DNA of 10,853 nucleotides. Source: Devosia equisanguinis (GTDB lineage Bacteria; Pseudomonadota; Alphaproteobacteria; Rhizobiales; Hyphomicrobiaceae). The position numbers and the translations under genes are program-made. The stretch is from positions 1 through 10,853 of the forward strand of contig CAMDMH010000051.1 in the NCBI GenBank assembly GCA_945901835.1, read 5' to 3'. Under the pieces are notes generated by a model. It did no database searches and had not been told where the DNA came from. It saw only the letters and a list, made by a program, of their open reading frames with translations. Shown here one piece after another: positions 1 through 6,362 of the stretch (position 1 is the stretch's first letter; each line of letters opens with the position of its first letter).

Positions 1-3000
1 GCCGCGCCATCGGCCCGTGCACGCGGAACGTCATGCCGATCACCCCTTCTCCGCGCGGCCCCGCCAGGATGACGCCGAGGATCGGGAACTGCCCGATCGC
101 CGAGTTGAGCCCTTGCAGCGGCACATAGGTGCCGCCCAGATCGACGGTCTGCTGCCGGAAATCGGCCTTGCCGCGCAACAGCACACCGAGCACCTGCCCC
201 CGCAAGTCCGCGTCGCTGATCACGACCTGACCATGCCCCAGCTCGAACGGCGCATTCATCGATTGGAAATCCAGCCGCGACCGCTGCGGGACGCGGCGCT
301 GGCCGCGCGAACTCTGGTCGAGTCCGTCAAATCCGTCACCAGCTACCGGATCGCCGAGAATGGCGAAGTTCCAGACGTTGAGCCGCCCGGTCTTGTCCGC
401 GGCGCCGCTGCCGTCGAGGTTGACGTCGAGATTCATGTTGCCACCCAGCATGTTCGGGAAAAACCCGATCATGCGGAACACCTGCCCGGCATCTTCCGAG
501 CGCGCGAGAAGCCGCCTCGGCTCGCGGCCGGCCTGGCTGATCGTGACCGCGAGCGGCACACCTGCCTGTCGGCTGCCGCTGTCGACCGTTCCCCTGGCAT
601 GCATCGCGATCGTGCGTCCCGCACGGTTCGACATCTGCATCTTGAGGTTCTTGAGCGCGATTTCCTGATGCCCGAGCACGTTGTCGATGTCGATCTTGAT
701 GTCGAGCCCAGCCTGATCCTTGGACGGCGGCAGCGGCTTGGAGCGCACCTGGTTGAGCGCGAACAGCGACTTGAAGTAATCCCGCCCGTCGAGCGTCTGT
801 CCGCGCCCCGTCACATCCCACACGTTGTCGTTGCGCAGGGTCCCCGACAACTGCAGCCGCGACACGACATGCAGGGCAAGTTCGTGGAACGAGAACTCGC
901 GTAGTTTGTTGCGCCCATCGAGCACAAGGCTTCCCGAAAGCGAAATGTCCTCGCCGACGATACGAAAGCCCTGCAGCTCCGTGCGCTGTTTCGACGGCCG
1001 CGCGATTTCGAACTGTAGCGACGCCGGACGCCCCGGCGCCTTCCGCCATGCGAGCGGTTCGAGAGTGAGCTCCGTATTGACGAGATTGGCGCGCACCTGA
1101 ACCTGGGACTCGCCCTGCGTCCGGGGCGTGATCAACAGCTCCACCGGCATCTCGCCCGAGACGAACTCGTTGACATCGAGCCCGAGCTGCGCGCGATCGG
1201 CAGTGTCGAGCGTCGCTGTCAGGAGGACCGGCGGCTGTTCGCTGTCGGGCGCTGCAAAGATCCGCCTCAGCGTCAACTTGGCCGGCACGCCGCCGACCAA
1301 CAGATCACCCTTGATGTCGAGCTGCTGGTCGGTCACGTCGATCCCGAGGGATGCGCCGCTGATATCCCAACTGCCGAACACGCCGCGGGCGCGCCCCTCG
1401 GTCACGCGCCCCTTGATTTCCAGGCGCGTGTCTTCGGTCGTCAGCTCTTCACCGAGCGGCACTTGGATACGCACTTGCGCATCGACACGGCCTTCTAGGC
1501 CTTCTCCCGGCAGAGAGAAGGCGCGGCCGTTGCGCGCCGCTTGCTGCTCCGCCAGGTCCAGCGCCGGCGGTAGCGCGCCCTGCGCCCTGAACGTCAGATC
1601 CGCCATCGAATTGGGCGCACTCACGTCGCTCGCGACCATCCGCACCCCACGGATTCCCAGCCGCCGTTGAGGAGTCGTATGGATAACCGCTTCGGGAGCT
1701 GAGATTTCGAGAGCGTTGTTCTCGAGCCGCACGAGCACCCGTGCCGCCTCGACCGGCGCAAACCCGGGCTTTGGCTGGATACGGACGTTGGTGCCCTCGA
1801 GCGACACACCGATCCGCAACCCATCTGCGCCAACGCGCCCCCGCTCCGGACCGACGCCGACATCTTCGATGACGAACGTGCCTCCCGCGAGCCTGCCCTG
1901 TTGAATCTGCTTCCCGCTCCACAACCGCGCGGCCGGCGCAATGACCGACGGCCATAACAGCTTGATCGTGTCGGCACTCATTGGTGAGAGCCGGCCCCGC
2001 AGCAGCATCCGCGACGCAGCGCCTTTGGCAGGAACCTGGCCCGCCATGCTGATCTCGCCGCCCGCGGCCTTGAGCATGGCTTCGGCGAGTTCGACCCCGC
2101 CGGTCTGCGGATCGAACATCCCCCGCACCCGGAATGCATCGAGTGGACGCGGACCTTGCCCGAACTCCTCCGTCGCCAGTTGGCCCTCTACTGCCACCAA
2201 CTCGAAGGGCCACGCTTTCCCCGGCTCGCTTGCAAAGCCGATCCCACCCTGGAAGGTGGCCCAACTCGCTCCTGACGCCAGCCGAGACGTGCTGAAGGAA
2301 AGCCGCCGCGCCGCCGGATCGTATGTCGTGGCAATCCGGCCGCCGTCGAGGGCCATCCTTGCATTACCGCCAAACCCTGGCGCGAAAGTGCCTCGACCGA
2401 GTTCCATTTCTGAAATGGCGCTGGAGAGCTCCCCCGTCCCGGTGAACTTGAACGATGCCGTCCCGTTCACCGCGATATCGAGCGCCGCCATGGGGGCGAG
2501 CATCGGCCACGCTGCAGCGAGCGCACTTGGAACAAGGTCGGTAACGCGCAAATCCAAGGACGAAGCATTACTCTGGTCCTCGTGGCTCGCCACGACGGAG
2601 ACCTGCCATGGCCCGCGCGAACTATCGATCACGAGGCTCGCCCCCAGCAGGCGCCCCTCACGCCGGCGATCCATGCCGATGTCGGCTTCGCGCACCCTGA
2701 ACGTCGCGCGCTGGCCCGAGCTGTCGATCGCCAGCGTCGCGTTGCGCAGGCCGATGCCCCTGATGTACGAGGCGGCACCTGCCGTTTGATTGGCTTGCGC
2801 GAACAGCGCCCCCAACATCGAGCCGATTTCTGTTTGAACCTGAGCAGCGTCGACCAGCGGTGCCTCTAAGGGGCGCCCCGATCCACCCTCGGCCTTGGTA
2901 GCTTCCGCAGAACTGAGCGACAGGCCCCGCTCCCGCGAATATTGCAGGACGAGGCTCGGCTCGATCAGGATGATCCTCGACGGCGCGACCTTGCCGGACC

Positions 3001-3418
3001 AAAGGGCGGCGGCGCTCAGCGTGATCGCAGCATCGGGCGCCTGCGCGATGGTTGCCCCACGCGTATCCGCGAGCTTGACTTTGCGCAGTCTGAATTCCAG
3101 CCCACGCCGATCGGCCAGCAGCACAGTCGCGTCTTCGACCGAGACCGAAAACCCCGGCAGGTCGTTGGCGATGGCGCGTGCGATCGGTTCCGCGATGAAT
3201 TTCAGTGAGATCGGGCCATTTAGCAGTTTGACCCAGATGACGCCGACCGCGATCGACAACAGGATCAAGCCGGGCAGTACGATGCGCGTGACGATCCATA
3301 GTGGCCAGGCGAAGCGCTTCCGCAGCGCAGTATCGCGCCCACGCGGAGACTTCGCCGAGCCCGCTCGCCGCGACACATTTTCAGACGCCGCGTCGGGCGC
3401 TGTCTGGCGTCTTTCCAC
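1..3418 (-). CDS. AsmA/YhdP-like DUF3971 protein, 3' end cut by window
   Basis: The frame is open from a GTG at 3418 to base 1 (1139 codons, no stop); an in-frame TAG at 3422-3424 bounds it upstream. The N-terminus is basic, followed by one membrane segment at about residues 41-62 (core LPGLILLSIAVGVIWVKLL), giving an inner-membrane anchor with a huge periplasmic part. The rest is the beta-rich, low-complexity pattern of AsmA-family proteins. The last visible residues include GLNSAIGQFPILGVILAG and then GVIGMTFRVHGP, which match the C-terminal AsmA/DUF3971 signature, so probably only a few dozen residues are missing. E. coli YhdP (about 1270 aa) is the best-known relative; that family is thought to bridge the envelope and move phospholipid to the outer membrane. 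A second in-frame GTG at 3376 (residue 15) is an alternative start. It is divergent from bcp. Family placement is firm; the lipid-transport role is inferred from the family. Confidence 0.9.
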   Translation of the reverse strand, partial: MERRQTAPDAASENVSRRAGSAKSPRGRDTALRKRFAWPLWIVTRIVLPGLILLSIAVGVIWVKLLNGPISLKFIAEPIARAIANDLPGFSVSVEDATVLLADRRGLEFRLRKVKLADTRGATIAQAPDAAITLSAAALWSGKVAPSRIILIEPSLVLQYSRERGLSLSSAEATKAEGGSGRPLEAPLVDAAQVQTEIGSMLGALFAQANQTAGAASYIRGIGLRNATLAIDSSGQRATFRVREADIGMDRRREGRLLGASLVIDSSRGPWQVSVVASHEDQSNASSLDLRVTDLVPSALAAAWPMLAPMAALDIAVNGTASFKFTGTGELSSAISEMELGRGTFAPGFGGNARMALDGGRIATTYDPAARRLSFSTSRLASGASWATFQGGIGFASEPGKAWPFELVAVEGQLATEEFGQGPRPLDAFRVRGMFDPQTGGVELAEAMLKAAGGEISMAGQVPAKGAASRMLLRGRLSPMSADTIKLLWPSVIAPAARLWSGKQIQQGRLAGGTFVIEDVGVGPERGRVGADGLRIGVSLEGTNVRIQPKPGFAPVEAARVLVRLENNALEISAPEAVIHTTPQRRLGIRGVRMVASDVSAPNSMADLTFRAQGALPPALDLAEQQAARNGRAFSLPGEGLEGRVDAQVRIQVPLGEELTTEDTRLEIKGRVTEGRARGVFGSWDISGASLGIDVTDQQLDIKGDLLVGGVPAKLTLRRIFAAPDSEQPPVLLTATLDTADRAQLGLDVNEFVSGEMPVELLITPRTQGESQVQVRANLVNTELTLEPLAWRKAPGRPASLQFEIARPSKQRTELQGFRIVGEDISLSGSLVLDGRNKLREFSFHELALHVVSRLQLSGTLRNDNVWDVTGRGQTLDGRDYFKSLFALNQVRSKPLPPSKDQAGLDIKIDIDNVLGHQEIALKNLKMQMSNRAGRTIAMHARGTVDSGSRQAGVPLAVTISQAGREPRRLLARSEDAGQVFRMIGFFPNMLGGNMNLDVNLDGSGAADKTGRLNVWNFAILGDPVAGDGFDGLDQSSRGQRRVPQRSRLDFQSMNAPFELGHGQVVISDADLRGQVLGVLLRGKADFRQQTVDLGGTYVPLQGLNSAIGQFPILGVILAGPRGEGVIGMTFRVHGPMAR

Positions 3419-3419
3419 G

Positions 3420-3449
3420 TCCTATGCGACCCGATCCTATGCGACCCGA
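3420..3449. repeat. Exact 15-bp tandem duplication upstream of the AsmA-like gene
   Basis: Two perfect head-to-tail copies of a 15-bp unit (TCGGGTCGCATAGGA on the minus strand) sit one base upstream of the GTG start at 3418. Each copy carries an AGGA that could act as a weak ribosome-binding site. The near copy ends too close to the start for ideal spacing, while the far copy lies about 16 bases away. The in-frame stop of the AsmA-like frame lies within the near copy. Confidence 0.9.
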
Positions 3450-3523
3450 AATCCCGCCACCTGAACCACCCTGGCGATCCGGCACCCCATCTGCCCCGTA
3501 ACAGCCCGCATGAGACTTGAATC

Positions 3524-3556
3524 GGGGCAATCCAGGCACCGGGGAACCCTGGCCCC
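3524..3556. other. Interrupted hairpin in the AsmA-bcp divergent region
   Basis: GGGG (3524-3527) pairs with CCCC (3553-3556), and CCAGG (3532-3536) pairs with CCTGG (3548-3552). A 4-base bulge (CAAT) lies on one side and the loop is 11 bases. No T-run follows on either strand, so it is not an obvious terminator. It lies in the 281-bp space between the divergent AsmA-like and bcp genes, where no further gene is visible. A weak promoter-like pair for bcp (CTGACA at 3617-3622, 18 bases, TACTAC at 3641-3646) lies downstream of it. Confidence 0.35.
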
Positions 3557-3699
3557 AGACCAAGCCGCCGACGCCCGCCCGCATGTCGCCTCATACCCAG
3601 GAATTACTGACCGAGACTGACACGTTGCAGCGATCCAGGCTACTACCCTTCCATCGCTGCTTGTGCATGAAAAATCAGGACCAAAGAAAGGCACTTTCC

Positions 3700-4167
3700 A
3701 TGCTCGACGAAGGCGACAAAGCCCCCGCAGTGACACTTATCACCGATGACGGCAAATCGGTTCCGCTGGCGAGCTACAAGGGCCATCCGGTCGTGGTCTA
3801 CTTCTATCCCAAGGACGACACGCCAGGCTGCACGACCGAAGCCAAGGACTTCTCCTGCCTCGTCGCCGACTTCGAGAAGGCAGGCGCCGACGTGATCGGC
3901 ATTTCGCCCGACGGCACCAAGAGCCACGCCAAGTTCCGCTTAAAGCATGGGCTTGCCGTCAAGCTCGCCTCCGATGAGGACAAGAGCGTCGCCGAAGCAT
4001 TCGGTTCGTGGGTCGAGAAATCCATGTACGGTAAGAAGTACATGGGGGTCGATCGCTCGACGTTCCTGATCGACAAATCCGGCAAGATCGCCAGGATCTG
4101 GCGTAAGGTCAAAGTCGCCGGCCATGCCGAGGAAGTCTTGGCCGCCGTCAAGTCGTTGAAAAAATAG
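3700..4167 (+). CDS. bcp: Bcp-type thioredoxin-dependent thiol peroxidase
   Basis: This 155-aa protein has the length and fold pattern of Bcp/PrxQ peroxiredoxins, cytoplasmic enzymes that reduce H2O2 and organic or lipid hydroperoxides using thioredoxin. The active-site motif P37-x3-T41-x2-C44 (YFYPKDDTPGCT) holds the peroxidatic Cys44; R119 in VDRSTFLID is the likely catalytic arginine. The resolving Cys usually found five residues after the peroxidatic Cys in E. coli-type Bcp is replaced by K49. The only other Cys is C53, nine residues on, so it is either a 1-Cys enzyme or uses an atypical partner. The start at 3700 is preceded by AAAGAAAGG at a good distance and begins the conserved domain. 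An in-frame ATG at 3667 would add 11 residues but looks less likely. It is probably co-transcribed with the DUF455 gene, which starts 15 bases after its stop. Confidence 0.93.
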   Translation: MLDEGDKAPAVTLITDDGKSVPLASYKGHPVVVYFYPKDDTPGCTTEAKDFSCLVADFEKAGADVIGISPDGTKSHAKFRLKHGLAVKLASDEDKSVAEAFGSWVEKSMYGKKYMGVDRSTFLIDKSGKIARIWRKVKVAGHAEEVLAAVKSLKK

Positions 4168-4182
4168 GTCTGACGCACCGAA

Positions 4183-5055
4183 ATGGACCAAAGTGGCGGC
4201 GTCGAGGACGCGGATCCGGAAAAGACCGCGGAAATCCTCGCCGGCGGATTGCCCGTCGTCGCGCGGCAAATCGTTCTGGCATCCGACACCATGCAGAAAG
4301 TCTGGTTGGCGAAAGCGGCCGGTCTGGCGTGGCGTGAGGGGCGCCTGAACCACGGCAGGCTAAGCTCGCCACAAGGCATGCCGGTCAGGCCCGGCCGCCC
4401 GGAGCGCCCGGCGCTGCTGCTGCCACGCGAGATGCCGCGCCGCACCACGTCGGGCGAAAAAGGCCGTTTCGCACTTCTCCATGCGCTCGCCCACATCGAG
4501 CTCAACGCCATCGATATGACCTGGGACCTCATCGGCAGGTTTGCCCACGTGCCGATGCCCGCTCAGTTTTTCGATGACTGGGTCAGGGTAGGCCAGGAAG
4601 AAGCCGAGCACTTCGAACTGGTCACCCGCCGATTGGCCGAGTTGGGCAGGACCTACGGCGACCTGCCCGCTCACGACGGTCTGTGGCAATCCGCACAGGC
4701 GACCGGTCACGATCTGCTGGCTCGCCTCGCTGTCGTACCGCTCGTGCTGGAGGCACGCGGCCTCGACGTCGGACCCGCCATGATCGCCAGCCTTAAGCAG
4801 TCGGGCGACGAGGCCTCCGCCGACGTGCTCGAAGTCATCTACCATGACGAGAAGCATCACGTCGCTTTCGGCATGCGATGGTTCCGGTTCATGTGCCAGC
4901 GCCATGGCCTGCCGCCGGAAAACACCTTCCACGAGTTGGTGCGCGCCAATTTCCGCGGCCCCGTGAAACCGCCCTTTAATGATCGTGCGCGGGCCGAAGC
5001 CGGATTGACACCGGGATTCTACAAGCCGCTCTCGGTATTTGGGGCACCGCGTTGA
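4183..5055 (+). CDS. DUF455 ferritin-like protein
   Basis: This 290-aa protein belongs to the DUF455 ferritin-like family. The four-helix diiron pattern is complete: E106 (HIELNAID), E140-x-x-H143 (GQEEAEHF), E190 within the family hallmark LEARGLD, and E223-x-x-H226 (YHDEKHH). This is the E/ExxH/E/ExxH arrangement of ferritin-like oxidases and of the tRNA hydroxylase MiaE. No signal peptide or membrane segment is seen, so it is cytoplasmic. The C-terminal tail (about 247-290) is a non-helical extension beyond the bundle. The start at 4183 lacks a strong Shine-Dalgarno sequence but follows the bcp stop by 15 bases, suggesting coupled expression. The reaction is unknown for the family. The peroxidase neighbour points to an oxidative or iron-related role, which is inference only. 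Confidence 0.88.
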   Translation: MDQSGGVEDADPEKTAEILAGGLPVVARQIVLASDTMQKVWLAKAAGLAWREGRLNHGRLSSPQGMPVRPGRPERPALLLPREMPRRTTSGEKGRFALLHALAHIELNAIDMTWDLIGRFAHVPMPAQFFDDWVRVGQEEAEHFELVTRRLAELGRTYGDLPAHDGLWQSAQATGHDLLARLAVVPLVLEARGLDVGPAMIASLKQSGDEASADVLEVIYHDEKHHVAFGMRWFRFMCQRHGLPPENTFHELVRANFRGPVKPPFNDRARAEAGLTPGFYKPLSVFGAPR

Positions 5056-5203
5056 AGTCTGTCCCCGCGCAGCAGACCAACACCGTTGCACTCCCGTGGA
5101 ACCGAAAGGCGCAAACACGTCACGATCGTTCGATAACCATCGCTTGTGGCGAGTTGTGCCGTGACCAGATGCGCCGGTCGTGATAAATGAGAGATGTTGG
5201 ATC

Positions 5204-5229
5204 AATCGGGGTGGGGGGCCACCACGATT
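5204..5229. other. Strong hairpin downstream of the DUF455 gene
   Basis: The arm at 5204-5214 (AATCGGGGTGG) pairs with 5219-5229 (CCACCACGATT), forming an 11-pair stem with one mismatch around a GGGG tetraloop. No T-run follows on either strand, so it is not a canonical rho-independent terminator. It lies about 150 bases past the DUF455 stop and could protect the 3' end of that transcript or belong to an unannotated small RNA. Confidence 0.5.
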
Positions 5230-5627
5230 ACTCCTTGCGCTCGAACGACATCGAACGACCAGGAAATCTGGCACCATGATCGCGAAGGATGATGACGGCA
5301 AAAGATAAAGGATCAAGCTGAGCTGGCAAGCTGAGGTGAGAGGGCCCAGGGACTAGTCTGAAGTATCGGACAGACACCATCGATGCGGCATGTGCTGGTC
5401 CCCAGACGGGTAACGGCGCAGGCGAACATCGACTGTCACCGAAACGAGTTATCTGACGAACGAAATCGAAAGTGGCGTCCATCGCGTCGCGAAAGCGGCC
5501 ATCGGTATGCCTGATCGAACGGAATACCTGACCTGACTGAGTAGAGGTTCGGACGGCAAGCCAGCACACATTCGAGCAATGGTGCGAACGAGCCAGTCCT
5601 GTAACGGTTTACCGGCGCTGTATTTTC

Positions 5628-5633
5628 GGAGGT
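5628..5633 (+). promoter_or_regulatory. Ribosome binding site of the bactofilin gene
   Basis: GGAGGT lies 11 bases upstream of the ATG at 5645. This near-perfect Shine-Dalgarno sequence supports that start over the internal ATGs about 12 and 15 codons later. A second AAGGA sits too close to the ATG to be the main site. Confidence 0.7.
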
Positions 5634-5644
5634 GAGTCAAGGAC

Positions 5645-6190
5645 ATGTTGAATATCAGGAAATCTGCGGAGGCACCCGCCATGGGATCGCCGATGCCCCC
5701 GCCGCTGAATGGCGCAGCTCCCGCCGCTGCTGCATCCTCCGCCCAACCTTCCTGGCAGCTCGGTAGCCGTCCCGGCGATCGCGTTGGTCCGTCGGTCATC
5801 GGCACTGACCTGACCGTCATGGGCAACCTCGTCTCGCGCGGCGAAGTCCATATCGAAGGCGAGATCCAAGGCGACATCCACGGTACCAACGTCGTCGTCG
5901 GTGAAAAGGCCAAGATCACGGGTGCGATCATTGCCGACGAAGTCATTGTGCGCGGCCACGTCATGGGCTCCATCCGCGGCAAGAAGGTCATGCTGCAGGC
6001 GACGAGCCACGTCGAAGGCGACGTGTTCCACCAAGCGCTGGCGATCGAGCAAGGCGCCTTCTTCGAAGGCAAGTCGCGCCGCTCCGAGGATCCGACCGCC
6101 GGCGTCGCGCGCCCCGAAGTGCCCGATTTCAGCGCTCGCGCAGCCGAACAAAGCAATTCGGCCACACCGCCGGCTTTCCCTGAATCCTGA
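5645..6190 (+). CDS. Bactofilin (polymer-forming cytoskeletal protein)
   Basis: This 181-aa protein has the bactofilin layout. A Pro/Ala-rich disordered N-terminal tail (1-45) precedes a right-handed beta-helix core (about 50-145), and a charged, Pro/Ala-rich disordered tail follows (about 146-181). The core shows the repeated short-strand/Gly pattern (VIGTDLTVMGNL, VHIEGEIQGDIHG, VVVGEKAKITGAI, VIVRGHVMGSIRG, SHVEGDVFHQALAIEQGAFFEG). Bactofilins polymerise without nucleotide and scaffold cell-shape, stalk or envelope functions at the inner face of the membrane. The start MLNIRK with a short hydrophobic element fits membrane tethering seen in the family. Bactofilin genes are often beside an M23 peptidase gene; none is visible here, where a 589-bp gap lies upstream instead. 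The gene is followed by a terminator and faces the minus-strand ATPase gene. Confidence 0.93.
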   Translation: MLNIRKSAEAPAMGSPMPPPLNGAAPAAAASSAQPSWQLGSRPGDRVGPSVIGTDLTVMGNLVSRGEVHIEGEIQGDIHGTNVVVGEKAKITGAIIADEVIVRGHVMGSIRGKKVMLQATSHVEGDVFHQALAIEQGAFFEGKSRRSEDPTAGVARPEVPDFSARAAEQSNSATPPAFPES

Positions 6191-6260
6191 GTGCCGCGAC
6201 CGTGGCGGGATCAACTCCCGTCTCTGCTACACAACAGCCCGGCACAACGGACGTATCACT

Positions 6261-6283
6261 TTCCCTCAACGGCTTCGAGGGAA
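6261..6283. other. Hairpin in the bactofilin 3' region
   Basis: TTCCCTC (6261-6267) and GAGGGAA (6277-6283) form a perfect 7-bp stem with a 9-base loop, upstream of the terminator. No T-run follows. It probably belongs to the structured 3' UTR of the bactofilin transcript. A smaller stem (CGGGA/TCCCG around TCAAC) lies just before it, near 6205-6220. Confidence 0.4.
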
Positions 6284-6307
6284 GTGGCTGCCTCATTGAA
6301 CGACTGC

Positions 6308-6340
6308 AGAAGCCGGGCCCTGCGCCCGGCTTTTCTGCTT
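6308..6340 (+). terminator. Rho-independent terminator after bactofilin
   Basis: GCCGGGC (6312-6318) and GCCCGGC (6324-6330) form a 7-bp GC stem with loop CCTGC, extended by A-T pairs at 6310-6311 with 6331-6332, and followed by TTTTCTGCTTCTG. It lies about 120 bases past the bactofilin stop and 22 bases past the convergent ATPase stop. It is best in the plus direction; read from the minus strand the 3' tract (TTCTGCAG) is poor, so it may stop that operon less efficiently. Confidence 0.8.
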
Positions 6341-6362
6341 CTGTGCTTCCCTCTGACCACCT

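Larger units (their letters stand above)
5056..5644. other. 589-bp intergenic region with no convincing gene
   Basis: Between the DUF455 stop and the bactofilin start I find no reading frame with coding character. The longest open frame (minus, 5228-5569) has no recognisable motif. The region holds a strong hairpin (5204-5229), a 10-bp tandem near-repeat (5241-5260, TCGAACGAC twice) and a 9-bp direct repeat CAAGCTGAG (5314-5322 and 5327-5335, 13-bp period). It must contain the bactofilin promoter, but no box is clear enough to call. A small RNA cannot be excluded. Confidence 0.6.

Noticed and set aside
17..904. Long plus-strand open frame opposite the AsmA-like gene
   Set aside because: It is antisense to a frame that continues for 1139 codons with a membrane anchor and AsmA C-terminal motifs. 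Its own translation is Arg/His/Pro-rich with no motif.
5098..5130. GGAAC ... CGTT resembling an EcfG-type stress promoter
   Set aside because: The spacing is 24 bases instead of about 16-17, and no gene starts within a plausible distance.
5228..5569. 113-codon minus-strand open frame in the DUF455-bactofilin gap
   Set aside because: No recognisable motif or clear ribosome site, and the composition does not look coding. A real small gene cannot be fully excluded.
5449..6214. Minus-strand open frames opposite the bactofilin gene
   Set aside because: They are antisense shadows of a clear bactofilin that has a strong ribosome site, and show no domain.
6200..6230. tRNA T-arm-like stem and loop (GCGGG, ATCAACT, CCCGT)
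   Set aside because: No matching acceptor strand, anticodon arm or D arm exists upstream, and a full tRNA would have to overlap the bactofilin coding region.
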